A stretch of 64,000 nt of DNA. Source: JBGSUZ01 sp963677505 (lineage in GTDB: Bacteria > Bacillota > Clostridia > Peptostreptococcales > Acidaminobacteraceae). A model generated the notes under the pieces. The model was given only the letters and a program-made list of their open reading frames with translations, was not told the origin of the DNA and did no database searches. The position numbers were made by a program, and so were the translations under genes. The first letter of the stretch is position 1, and every line of letters begins with the position of its first letter. This document shows positions 28,258 to 36,923 of the stretch, piece after piece. The stretch spans positions 124,001-188,000 of the forward strand of contig CAXXWB010000017.1 in assembly GCA_963677505.2 (NCBI GenBank), in the 5' to 3' direction.

Positions 28258-29593
28258 TATACTAGCCTCCAAGCTGATTGATACATATTTTTAAGTGTTC
28301 CTTTACCCATTTTTGCCCACCCTAGTGGGTATCCATCTACTGTAACCATAGAAAGACCATCTTCTCCATCCGTATGAAGGGTCTCTCCTTTTAAATACTT
28401 TATAGCTTCAATTTGATCTTGACCGAAATTAACCACTCGCTTCATGTCTGGCGCTTTCAGGCCCATAACGAGAGCCTGTGAGGGTGTAAATTTCTTGCCA
28501 TTCCACTCGCCCAGCAGCCAACCGTAGCGAACGACTCTCACCCCTTTAAGTGGTAAGTCGTAGACCGGTCTTAAGTAAAGCTTCCCGTTGAGTTCTTCAA
28601 AATGACCTTCAATAGGATTTTTCAAATTTTCCAACATAAATGCCTTAAAATACTCTGGCGGTGAATTATCCTTTAAAACCTTATAAGTCTGAGCGTCTCC
28701 CACTTCACGTCTTAGTTTGCCAACGAAATGTCCTTCTCCCTTTAGTCGATGAGGCCAAAGTCGACCGTAACCTTCCCGAGTAACAAACTCAAATCGATTA
28801 GAGTCGATTGCCACTTGAGTATAATCCTTATGACCTTCTAAAAAAGTATTGAGACAATCTTCGTTTTCAAGGGCTGAAAAGGTACAAGTCGAATAAACCA
28901 GTTCTCCTTCAGGTTTCAACGTTCCATTAATCTCTTCCAATATGCTGTTTTGCATGGTTCTAAACTGCTTAGTGTAGTCTTCGTCCCATTCAGCTACCAT
29001 TTTGGGTTCTTTTCGAAACATGCCCTCTCCTGAACAAGGTGCATCAATTAAGAGTTTGTCAAAGAAACCTTGGAATTTCTCGCCAATTACGTCCTCTGTG
29101 GTATTGAGAATTAGAACATTGGTCACGCCCATCATTTCTAAATTCTTAACCAAAGCCTTAATGCGAGAGGTACTAATATCGTTTGAAACCAAAAGACCCT
29201 TATTGTGAAGGTATGAGGCTATTTGCACGCTCTTGCCCCCCCTGGGCAGGCGCACATGTCCAGCACGTTGTCTGACTCCTCTGGTTCCAAAACGTTCACT
29301 GGCGCCATAGCTGAAGGCTCCTGTATATAGTAAAGTCCCGCAAAGTAATGGGGGTGTCGCGTCGGTTTGTCTTCTGGGTCATAATAGAAGCCATCTCTCG
29401 TCCATGGAATGGGCGTCAGCTTAAAAGGGCTGATTTTGAGAAAGTCCTCTACAGAAATTTTTAAAGTGTTTACCCTCAGCCCATAAAAGCGAGGATCATC
29501 GTAACTGTTTAGAAAAGCTTCCAAATCCTCACCTAAAAGGGTTTTCATTCTATCTAAAAAGGCTTCAGGCAATTTCATTTTTTTCACATCCAT
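28257..29593 (-). CDS. rsmF: RsmF-type 16S rRNA m5C methyltransferase, frameshift in a 7-G run at 29236-29242
   Basis: SAM-dependent RNA cytosine-C5 methyltransferase of the NOL1/NOP2/Sun family. The N-terminal frame (MDVKKMKLPEAFLDRMKTLL) ends in the SAM-binding motif DMCACPGG, where the minus strand has seven G. Five G would give the expected PGGKSVQIASYLHNKG and an uninterrupted 444-aa protein, so two bases appear to be extra. Motif IV DAPCSGEGMFRKE and the catalytic-cysteine motif STCTFSALEN are intact. The C-terminal RsmF_B-like RNA-binding part is present (VVRYGWLLGEWNGKKFTPS). It heads a coupled pair with rsuA. Confidence 0.9.
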
Positions 29594-29868
29594 TTCATGG
29601 TCATTTAAATCTTTTTACCGTCTTATCTTACCATAGGGACAGGCTTTTTTCTATTTCTCCCAATGAAATATGTCCGTAAATCTATTTTTAGGGGTAACAA
29701 TTACTTGTAAAAACTTTATAATAGACTTAGAGGGACGTTTTTCGTCTCACCTAACGTGACGATCTTTGTCTCGTCTAACGTGACGATCTTTGTCTCGTCT
29801 AACGTGACGATCTTTGTCCCGTCTATTGGTCTCACTAAATTCAATTTAAAATATGAGGAGGAACTCAA
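29594..29868 (+). promoter_or_regulatory. Leader of the aldolase gene with -10 element and repeats
   Basis: A TATAAT -10 at 29717-29722 is the best promoter candidate; the matching -35 (GTAACA at 29694, 17-bp spacing) is weak. The following 130-nt leader carries three 24-bp repeats and then GAGGAGG before the aldolase ATG. The stretch 29594-29690 shows no gene. Confidence 0.45.
29744..29815 (+). repeat. Three tandem 24-bp repeats in the fba leader
   Basis: Units 29744-29767, 29768-29791 and 29792-29815 share GTCTCGTCTAACGTGACGAT plus CTTT; the last two are identical and the first differs at two positions. A fourth, decayed unit starts at 29816. Each unit contains TCGTC/GACGA around TAACGT, so each could form a small hairpin in the 5' UTR. 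Confidence 0.9.
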
Positions 29869-30796
29869 ATGGCACTCGTTACATCCCAAAAAATGTTTGA
29901 AGACGCTTACAAAGGCGGCTATGCAGTTGGTGCATTCAACGTCAATAATATGGAAATCGTTCAAGGTATAGTTGACGCAGCAAAAGAAGTCGATGCACCA
30001 TTGATCCTTCAAGTTTCAGCTGGCGCTAGAAAATATGCAAAACCAGCTTACCTTAAAAAACTCGTTGAAGCGGGCAATCATCGATTCAGGCGTAGATATT
30101 TGTCTTCACCTTGACCATGGTGACACTTTCGAAATTTGTAAGCAATGTATTGACGACGGTTTCACCTCTGTTATGTTTGATGGCTCACACCTTCCTTATG
30201 AAGAAAACATTGCCGTTACCAAACAAGTGGTTGAGTATGCCCATGCCAAAGGTGTTGTAGTAGAAGCCGAACTCGGTAAACTCGCTGGCGTTGAAGACGA
30301 AGTCAACGTTAAAGCGGAAGACGCTACCTATACAGACCCTAATCAAGCAGTGGATTTTGTAAAACGTACTGGCGTAGATTCTCTTGCTATTGCTATTGGT
30401 ACGTCTCACGGTGCTTATAAATTCAAAGGGGAAGCTAAATTAGATTTTGACCGTCTTCAAACAATTTCTAACTTGCTCCCTAACTTCCCAATTGTATTAC
30501 ACGGTGCTTCAAGTGTCGTTCAGGAGTTCGTGGATATGTGTAACGAATTCGGTGGTAGCATTCCTGGGGCAAAAGGCGTTCCTGAAGAAATGCTCAGAAA
30601 AGCAGCAACTATGGGCGTTTGCAAAATCAATATTGATACAGACCTTCGCCTTGCTATGACTGGCGAAATTCGCAAATACTTAGCTGAGAACCCTGCTGAA
30701 TTTGACCCTAGAAAATACCTAGGTGTAGGTCGTGACGCTATTAAGCGTATGGTGAAACATAAATTGGTCGACGTTCTTGGTTGCAACAAAAAATAG
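29869..30796 (+). CDS. fba: Class II fructose-bisphosphate aldolase, frameshift in GGG at 30072-30074
   Basis: Glycolytic zinc enzyme splitting fructose 1,6-bisphosphate into dihydroxyacetone phosphate and glyceraldehyde 3-phosphate. The first frame, MALVTSQKMFEDAYKGGYAV, gives GAFNVNNMEIVQGIVDAA. An extra G at 30072-30074 shifts it; the other frame continues AIIDSGVDICLHLDHGDTFE with the catalytic Asp and zinc His of HLDHG, then EAELGKLAGVEDE, GTSHGAYKF and LHGASSV. With one G removed the gene is 309 codons, the standard class II size, so a sequence error is much more likely than loss of this essential gene. GAGGAGG precedes the ATG and a strong terminator follows. Confidence 0.94.
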
Positions 30797-30856
30797 GCTT
30801 CTCACACACCTTTTTCTGATAAGAAACATATGCCGAATATGGCAAATTAACTGACT

Positions 30857-30890
30857 AAAGCACGGTCTTATAAAGCCGTGCTTTTTTTTT
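30857..30890 (+). terminator. Terminator of fba
   Basis: AAAGCACGG and CCGTGCTTT form a 9-bp stem around TCTTATAAAG-type loop sequence, followed by nine T. Confidence 0.93.
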
Positions 30891-31002
30891 GCCCTTGATG
30901 ATGTTAATAATTTATTCAGAGGTTCAATGCCTCAAGTTAAATTCTTATGTTAATATTCTTTTTTTGGGGTAAATATTATTTAAATTGGGGGTGGAATTTA
31001 AT

Positions 31003-32783
31003 ATGAAACATATCAAAACCAAAATTATTTTATTAACAACGCTCTGTATCGTAGCCGCCGCAGTTGTAATTGGAAGCTTTAGCGTTTGGCAGCTTTATTC
31101 TTCCAACATGAATCACATGGCGGTCCTCAAGGCCGAAATGCTTTCTAGTTATGATGAAACCATTCAATTTGCAACTCAGTCTGTAACAACTGAACTGAAA
31201 GGGGTTAAAAACCAAGTTGCCTCAGGTCTCATTACCATGGATGAAGCCAAAGTCATAGGTGCAGATATTATTCGTAACGCAGCTTATGGCGAGGGTGGCT
31301 ATTTCTTTGTCTACGGATTAGATGGCATGACCATTGTCCTCCTTGGCGATCAAGCCGTTGAAGGTACTAGCAGAATTGATTTAAAAGATGCCAATGGAAA
31401 AATGATTGTTCGCGATTTTATTGATATTGTCAAAAAAGATGGCGCAGGTTTTTCAGAGTATTATTACCCTAAAAAAGGAGAAACTGAAGCCCTTCCAAAA
31501 CGTGCTTATGTTCAACTGGATTCTGATTTTGGTTGGATTATCGGTACAGGCAACTACATTGACGACATTGACAAAGCCGTTGCTACAGCTTCCGATGAAG
31601 CGATGAACCAACCTCGCATTAAAATGTTGCTCACTTTTGGAATATCCCTTCTCATTGTGGTCGCTGGCGTTATTGCAGCCGTCATTACCAGTGCTTCTAT
31701 CAGCAATCCTATTGTACGGATTACAAAGCTAATTCACCAGACTGCAGCTTTGGATATGACCTATGACGAAGATTTTACACACATTTATAAGTATAAGGAT
31801 GAAACTGGTGTCATGGCCCATGCCGTAGCGGATTTACGGGAAAATTTAAGAGAACTGGTGAAAATGCTTCATAATGATTCAGTTTCACATTGCCGAAGCC
31901 AGCCAACACCTCACTAGCATTTCCAATTCAGTAAGCGATAGTATTGTTGCTGTTGCTTCTGCCGTAAGTGAAACTGCTCTAGGTGCTCAAAGCCAAGCAG
32001 AAGATGCTCAGGAAAGCACTGAAAAGCTCCATTTACTCTCTATGAGAAATTGAAAAAACTGTAGAGAACTCAAGCAACCTTCAAGAGTTAACTAAAGTCG
32101 CCAACGAAAAAAGCAAGCACGGGTCAGGTCAAGTTCGCTCTCTTACAACAGAATTTGAACGCGTTGAAAATATTACTGGAGAACTAGAAAGCAATGTCAA
32201 TCGTCTTTCTGACAAGTCTGCGGAAATCAGTTCTATTGTCAATGCCATTCAATCTATCGCCGAACAAACTAACCTTTTAGCACTAAACGCTTCTATAGAA
32301 GCAGCAAGAGCTGGTGAGCACGGTCGTGGTTTTGCAGTCGTTGCCGATGAAATTAGAAAATTGGCTGAGCAAACTTCTACCTCCACCCATAAGATTGAAA
32401 ATATCATTGGGGAAATTGTAGCTGAAATCGAAGATACGAAATCAAATATGAGCACCTCTATCCACTCCGTATCTGCTGCTTCTGGAAACGTTCATACGGC
32501 AAAAGAAGCTTTTGATACCATCGATGCAGCCCTTATGGATACCTTTGATAATTTAAACGACATTATCGATCGTGTCAATTCTATCAACAATTCTAAAGAT
32601 GCAGTTATGTTCTCTGTTCAAAATATTTCTGCAGTCACCGAGGAAAGTGCCGCCGCCGCTGAAGAAGTTTCTGCCACCATGGACGATCAAAAACAATTGG
32701 TTCAAGATATGCAAAACAGAACCATCTCATTAAGAGAAATGGCTGAGAAACTTCAACAGGAGATTTCAAGATTTAAATACTAA
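31003..32783 (+). CDS. Methyl-accepting chemotaxis protein with single Cache domain, two +1 frameshifts
   Basis: Transmembrane chemoreceptor. The start at 31003 (MKHIKTKIILLTTLCIVAAA) is chosen from GGGGGTGG spaced 8 nt upstream; TTG and GTG further up are in frame but unsupported. The layout is TM1, extracellular single Cache domain (GEGGYFFVYGLDGMTIVL; YVQLDSDFGWIIGTGNYIDD), TM2 (LLTFGISLLIVVAGVIAAVI), HAMP and cytoplasmic signalling domain with the hairpin tip AEQTNLLALNASIEAARAGE. Frames break near 31862-31880 and at 32044-32048; both look like single inserted bases. Removing them gives 593 codons and a continuous coiled coil (IAEASQHLTSISNSVSD; MEIEKTVENSSNLQELTKVA). Ligand not predictable; Cache receptors often bind organic acids or amino acids. 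Confidence 0.88.
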
Positions 32784-32820
32784 TTATTTTCACTGGGTTT
32801 TGCCTCATTAAAAAAATGAA

Positions 32821-32849
32821 TTGTGTACGCCTTGTGAAAACTATATAAT
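32821..32849 (+). promoter_or_regulatory. Promoter of the cyclophilin gene
   Basis: TTGTGT (32821-32826), a 17-bp spacer and TATAAT (32844-32849) lie just ahead of the ribosome site GGAGG at 32865-32869. Confidence 0.7.
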
Positions 32850-32877
32850 AAATATAGTTTATATGGAGGTGTATAGT

Positions 32878-33387
32878 ATGCAAAACCCAGTTATTACATT
32901 TGAAACCAGTTTTGGCATTATCAAAGTTGAATTATATCCTGAGATCGCTCCGATCACAGTCAGCAATTTTGTCAATTTAGTGAGCAAAGGTTTTTACGAC
33001 GGATTGATTTTCCACCGTGTCATTGAAGGCTTTATGATTCAAGGCGGATGCCCACAAGGCACTGGCACTGGCGGTAGTGGTACAAATATTAAAGGCGAGT
33101 TCACTAAAAATAACGTTGCCAATGATTTAGTCCACACCAAAGGGGTCATTTCTATGGCTAGAGCCCAAAACCCTAACTCGGCAAGCAGCCAATTCTTCTT
33201 AATGCATCAAAATTCACCACATCTTGATGGCCATTATGCAGCGTTTGGCAAAACAATTGAAGGCCTTGAGATCATTGATAAAATTGCCACTGTCAAAGTT
33301 GATCGTATGGATAGACCTTTCGAAGATATCACAATTGACAAAGCAACCGTTGAGCTTAACGGTTATGTGCCTACATCGGAAGAATAA
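32878..33387 (+). CDS. Cyclophilin-type peptidyl-prolyl cis-trans isomerase
   Basis: Cytoplasmic PPIase of 169 aa that accelerates proline isomerisation in folding proteins. Cyclophilin marks: FETSFGIIKVELYPEIAP, the catalytic-Arg segment FHRVIEGFMIQGG, the substrate pocket ISMARAQNPNSASSQFFLMH and LDGHYAAFGKTIEG. No signal peptide, so intracellular. The start at 32878 follows TATGGAGGTGTATAGT; an in-frame frame from 32821 overlaps the promoter and is rejected. A single-gene transcript ended by a shared terminator. Confidence 0.95.
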   Translation: MQNPVITFETSFGIIKVELYPEIAPITVSNFVNLVSKGFYDGLIFHRVIEGFMIQGGCPQGTGTGGSGTNIKGEFTKNNVANDLVHTKGVISMARAQNPNSASSQFFLMHQNSPHLDGHYAAFGKTIEGLEIIDKIATVKVDRMDRPFEDITIDKATVELNGYVPTSEE

Positions 33388-33429
33388 ATTTCAAATTTAA
33401 AGACCTTATTGGCCTTAATTTTATCCAAC

Positions 33430-33463
33430 AAAAAAAGAGCGTGCTACACGCTCTTTTTTTGTT
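33430..33463. terminator. Bidirectional terminator between cyclophilin and NUDIX genes
   Basis: AAAAAAAGAGCGT and ACGCTCTTTTTTT pair in a 13-bp stem with a short loop (GCTAC-like) and have poly-A/poly-T flanks on both strands. It reaches into the last codons of the NUDIX gene. Confidence 0.9.
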
Positions 33464-33923
33464 CATAGAAAGTCACATTATGTCTGACATACTTCCCATC
33501 TTCATAATCAAAGACTGCGGAAAAATGTTCTTTTCTGTTAAAAATCCAATCTAAAAAAATACGGTCTCCGTCCCAAAGGTTAAGGTTGGTCATTTCTTCA
33601 AGAGGAATCCAAGAAAGGCTACCTTCATCTGATTCGGTTAACTCACCGTCAAAGTCATTGGCAGTATAAATAAAGGTGTACCAGTCGTCCTTTCCATCAA
33701 AATTGGGAAAGGTGATTAGACCTTGGTATTCCCAAGTTTTTAAAGCTAAGCCCGATTCTTCGAACACCTCTCTGACTAAACATGCTTCAGGAGACTCCCC
33801 TGCCTCAAATTTGCCGCCTAGTCCATTCCATTTTCCCTTGTGATAATCTTTATCTCTCTTATTTCGGTGGAGCATCAGCACTCGATCCCCATCTAATACA
33901 TAGCATAAAACAGATAGTTTCAT
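33444..33923 (-). CDS. NUDIX hydrolase, MutT/8-oxo-dGTPase-like
   Basis: A 159-aa hydrolase of nucleoside diphosphate derivatives. The NUDIX box is complete: GGKFEAGESPEACLVREV followed by FEESGL, matching GX5EX7REUXEEXGU. The N-terminus MKLSVLCYVLDGDRVLMLHR and the pattern KGKWNGLGGK resemble MutT-type enzymes that clear oxidised dGTP, but substrate cannot be fixed from the sequence. It lies 3 nt downstream of the membrane protein at 33927, so it is transcribed with the two Cache-like genes. Its 3' end forms part of the shared terminator. Confidence 0.92.
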   Translation of the reverse strand: MKLSVLCYVLDGDRVLMLHRNKRDKDYHKGKWNGLGGKFEAGESPEACLVREVFEESGLALKTWEYQGLITFPNFDGKDDWYTFIYTANDFDGELTESDEGSLSWIPLEEMTNLNLWDGDRIFLDWIFNRKEHFSAVFDYEDGKYVRHNVTFYEQKKSV

Positions 33924-33926
33924 AGC

Positions 33927-34907
33927 TTATTCTCCTATAGATTGTTTAGCAGCAACCTTTAACAAAACCATTAAAGCAAGGGTTCCGACAATAATAACCA
34001 AACTTACAATCCAAGTCATGAACATTTTCTGTTCAATTTCTTGAAAGACCTTTTTTTGATTGTACTCGTACACAAAATACAAATGTCTAGTCTTGTCGTA
34101 ATGAATACGAAGCATTGAACGTTTAATCTCATCATTCTTTTCATAAATAACAGGTTGATACACTTTGGATTCTTGACGAATAATATCAATAATTTTCTTG
34201 TTGGTATTTAGGTCCACGTTGTTAAAGTAGTGGGCATTTTTTTCTCCACCGCCCTGATATAAGGCTTTCCCACTGCTTTCAAAGACATAAAAATTGCCTG
34301 TATAGTCTCCAAAATAGTAAGCAGAATTAAGAAGTTCATCAATCTTTTGATTGGTTTCTGCAATTTTTTCTTGAAGAGATTTCAGTTCAATTTCGATGGT
34401 AATAATTTTCTTTTGTTCCTTAGACACACCAATGAGAACCCTGCGCTCCAAAAGCAACTCATCGCTTTGCTTCATTTCATAGGAGATAATTTTACAGGTT
34501 TCAATCTCGTTTACATTTACACCAAACTGTTCCATGTAAATATTTCGGTTAGCTTGAGTGTTGTCCCTAATTTCAATTTGATAGTCTCCATTTTCATTGG
34601 TATACCTTTTATTTTCTACGAATGTCCCTTTAGTTTTAAAGCTTTGGGCCATATCTGTATAAATTTCTATAAGACCTTTGTCAAAGTGCTGATAGCTTAA
34701 TTTTATAATATTGTTTTGAAAAGCACTGTTCATTTCATACGAATTGACAAATTGGCTGAGGAGCATTTCAGAAGTGTTCTCTAATTGCTGTTCAATATTG
34801 TATTTGACTACCTGCTGAGAAAAAACGGCTTGAACCAATGCAATCATCTCAATGAGAACTAAGCCCATCAAGATAAATGAATTTCTGTTAAAATGCTTAT
34901 TCTTCAC
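33927..34907 (-). CDS. Two-TM protein with extracellular sensor-like domain, no output domain (second of pair)
   Basis: A 326-aa membrane protein starting at GTG, whose GTGA overlaps the TGA of the upstream gene. One hydrophobic segment near the N-terminus (FILMGLVLIEMIALVQAVF), about 260 extracytoplasmic residues with coiled-coil character (KSLQEKIAETNQKIDELLNS) and Cache-like elements (YYFGDYTGNFYVFESSGK), then a C-terminal membrane segment (MTWIVSLVIIVGTLALMVL) and only a dozen cytoplasmic residues. Topology is that of a histidine-kinase or chemoreceptor sensor half, but no HAMP, kinase, GGDEF or MCP part follows. Translationally coupled to a sister gene. Function unknown. Confidence 0.7.
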   Translation of the reverse strand: MKNKHFNRNSFILMGLVLIEMIALVQAVFSQQVVKYNIEQQLENTSEMLLSQFVNSYEMNSAFQNNIIKLSYQHFDKGLIEIYTDMAQSFKTKGTFVENKRYTNENGDYQIEIRDNTQANRNIYMEQFGVNVNEIETCKIISYEMKQSDELLLERRVLIGVSKEQKKIITIEIELKSLQEKIAETNQKIDELLNSAYYFGDYTGNFYVFESSGKALYQGGGEKNAHYFNNVDLNTNKKIIDIIRQESKVYQPVIYEKNDEIKRSMLRIHYDKTRHLYFVYEYNQKKVFQEIEQKMFMTWIVSLVIIVGTLALMVLLKVAAKQSIGE

Positions 34908-35917
34908 AGAGACTCACCTCCCATTTGCTCACTTTCGAGGAAATAGAGATAATTTCGGTAAATGAGTAAAACAATAGCTATGGCAAACAGGAAACTAACC
35001 AGCATAATAAACACTAAAATGAGAGTCAATTGAAGATACTCGCTTTCATAAACACTTTTTTTAGTAGCAATGACAACACTACTCGTTTCCGTTTCTGTAA
35101 TAGTTCCCACCCACCTGTCCTGAGTGCCGTCAGGAAGATTAATCTTAAACGTAAATAGAGGGACATAGGCAGACATGTCTTCTGTACGGTTATAAGGCTT
35201 TATTTCTGCAATTTCGCCGCCCAAGAGTTCCGTCGATGAAGCCATTGTGATTTTCTTTCTTGAGTTAATCTCTATAACCTGATAATTAATATGTTGGTTG
35301 ACTTGATTCATATTGCTACTAACCACTTTTTCCGCTGCCTTGCTTAACTCTGGCTGTTTTTTATAGCCTATATTTGTAACTATAATCCAAGGCTGACTTT
35401 TGGACACATAGTAATACAACCTGTATTCCTCATCCTGTGCAATGCCTTCCTGAATAGGATTTTCAATCATTTTATAGAAGCCAACGTGATTCTCCACGCT
35501 ATAGTGATTCAAGTTTTGAGGTGATATATTGAAGACCTTTACACCAAAGGAATTGAGCAAGCTGTTATCTTTACTGCTGTAGATATTAACAGTTGCATTT
35601 TTATCATTTAAAAAAGCACCTGCCTTTTCAAATGCCTCTTCCTCGCTTTTTCCTTTTATCAAATCATCTAGTAAATCATACTTAATTTTTTGGATATTTT
35701 CGTCGTCTTCAATCATGAGCTGATCGATTAATGCCAGCCCTGATTTGTAGTCTCCAGAAAGATGTACGGCAATATTTTGTTGCACCTGCATCATTTCAGA
35801 TTGGATTTGTGTACGCTCTCTTTTTGCAATGATTTTTACATTCAAGAACACTGTGCCAAAAATTGCAAAAATAATAATAATTGCTAATGTTAATCGGCTT
35901 CTCATTTGCCAGCTCAA
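34904..35917 (-). CDS. Two-TM protein with extracellular sensor-like domain, no output domain (first of pair)
   Basis: About 337 aa. TM1 (LTLAIIIIFAIFGTVFLNV), a long extracytoplasmic region with dCache-like pieces (VNIYSSKDNSLLNSFGVKVF; YRLYYYVSKSQPWIIVTNIG) and TM2 (LTLILVFIMLVSFLFAIAIV), then a tail of about 18 residues. The best start is TTG at 35917, 7 nt from AGGAGG; an in-frame GTG at 35923 is too close to it and an ATG at 35899 too far. It overlaps the next gene by 4 nt. The two similar proteins may form a heterodimer that senses a ligand or partners with an output protein elsewhere; that is inference. Confidence 0.68.
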   Translation of the reverse strand: MSWQMRSRLTLAIIIIFAIFGTVFLNVKIIAKRERTQIQSEMMQVQQNIAVHLSGDYKSGLALIDQLMIEDDENIQKIKYDLLDDLIKGKSEEEAFEKAGAFLNDKNATVNIYSSKDNSLLNSFGVKVFNISPQNLNHYSVENHVGFYKMIENPIQEGIAQDEEYRLYYYVSKSQPWIIVTNIGYKKQPELSKAAEKVVSSNMNQVNQHINYQVIEINSRKKITMASSTELLGGEIAEIKPYNRTEDMSAYVPLFTFKINLPDGTQDRWVGTITETETSSVVIATKKSVYESEYLQLTLILVFIMLVSFLFAIAIVLLIYRNYLYFLESEQMGGESL

Positions 35918-35958
35918 GCGCACACCTCCTCTTCTTTTGCTTTATTCTATCATAAAGA

Positions 35959-35992
35959 AAGAGATGTCAACAACAGTGGGTTGACATCTCTT
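35959..35992 (-). terminator. Terminator of the lon-engB transcript
   Basis: AAGAGATGTCAAC and GTTGACATCTCTT form a perfect 13-bp stem with an 8-nt loop, followed on the minus strand by TTCTTTATG. It lies 20 nt beyond the engB stop. Confidence 0.8.
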
Positions 35993-36011
35993 CCATATAA
36001 AGTGATTTATT

Positions 36012-36923
36012 CTACTTTTTCTTTTTTAAATCCTTTGGAATATTCAGTTGCGAACTAATCATTGCTCTCGAGGTTCCTCTTGAGCCTTTTGAAGGTGCTG
36101 AACTTTCGTTCTCATCGTCTTCCAGTTCTTCGCCTTCTTCATAGTCATCTTCTGAGTACTGCTCGTCATATATAGGCTCTTCAACACTTCCATGAATTGG
36201 CGCATGTCTCATATGCTCAAAGGTTTCTGTATCGTCCGCCTCTGAAACCATGCGTTCTTTTGCTTTTAGGGCAATTTCCACGGCTTTTTCATGATTTAAC
36301 TCCCCAACTTGTCTTTCAAAGTAAATCGGGCAATCACGTTCTTCAAACAACTTGTTCAAGAAATCCCAAATTTGGTATTTGCCATCTCTTGTTTCTGCAG
36401 AAGCTGGTAAAAATACATCTTCGCGAGTCATGCCTAAGGTTTCTCGAATGAGTTTTTCCTGAGGCTTTAATTGACTTCGCTTAAGCTTGTCTGACTTTGT
36501 TCCAATAACAATTCCCATAAACCCACAAGATTTAATCCACTCGTACATGAGAATATCATCTTCACTAGGCTTATGACGCATATCAATCAAAAGACAAACT
36601 TCCAAGAGATTCTCTCTCTTATTAAGATAAGTCTCAATGATTTTGCCCCATGTTCCTCTTTGAGACTTAGAGACTTTTGCATAACCGTAACCTGGCAAAT
36701 CTACAAATCTGAATTGATCGTCAATGTCATAAAAGTTAATGGTTTGTGTCTTGCCAGGCGTAGAACTGGTCTTTGCCAAGCCCTTTCTGTTGATCAACAT
36801 GTTTGTCAAAGAGGATTTTCCCACATTTGAACGACCTGCTAAAGCAATTTCAGGCTTGTGGTCAACAGGATATTGCGCCGGGCTGACCGCACTGATCACG
36901 AACCGACATTGACTAATTTTCAT
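36012..36923 (-). CDS. engB: Ribosome-biogenesis GTPase EngB/YsxC with long acidic C-terminal extension
   Basis: Essential P-loop GTPase needed for late 50S assembly. G1 is GRSNVGKSS (about 31-39), the switch region has TPGKTQTINFY, G3 is DLPGYGYAKVS, G4 is GTKSDKLKRSQ and G5 is ASAETRDG. The canonical protein ends near residue 200. Here about 100 residues follow: a helical linker with KAVEIALKAKERMVSEADD, then a strongly acidic stretch (YSEDDYEEGEELEDDENE) and a basic tail ending PKDLKKKK. The tail lacks similarity to anything I recognise. The gene overlaps lon by 11 nt, the usual Firmicutes arrangement. Confidence 0.94.
   Translation of the reverse strand: MKISQCRFVISAVSPAQYPVDHKPEIALAGRSNVGKSSLTNMLINRKGLAKTSSTPGKTQTINFYDIDDQFRFVDLPGYGYAKVSKSQRGTWGKIIETYLNKRENLLEVCLLIDMRHKPSEDDILMYEWIKSCGFMGIVIGTKSDKLKRSQLKPQEKLIRETLGMTREDVFLPASAETRDGKYQIWDFLNKLFEERDCPIYFERQVGELNHEKAVEIALKAKERMVSEADDTETFEHMRHAPIHGSVEEPIYDEQYSEDDYEEGEELEDDENESSAPSKGSRGTSRAMISSQLNIPKDLKKKK

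Noticed and set aside
29744..29815. CRISPR-like array
   Set aside because: Three contiguous 24-bp units with no spacers and no cas genes; these are simple tandem repeats.
29716..30012. Minus-strand ORF with KIVTLDET repeats
   Set aside because: It is only the reverse reading of the 24-bp leader repeats and the fba start; no ribosome site.
30035..30796. A separate short aldolase gene starting at 30035
   Set aside because: Lacks the N-terminal strand and ribosome site; it is the 3' part of fba after a one-base indel.
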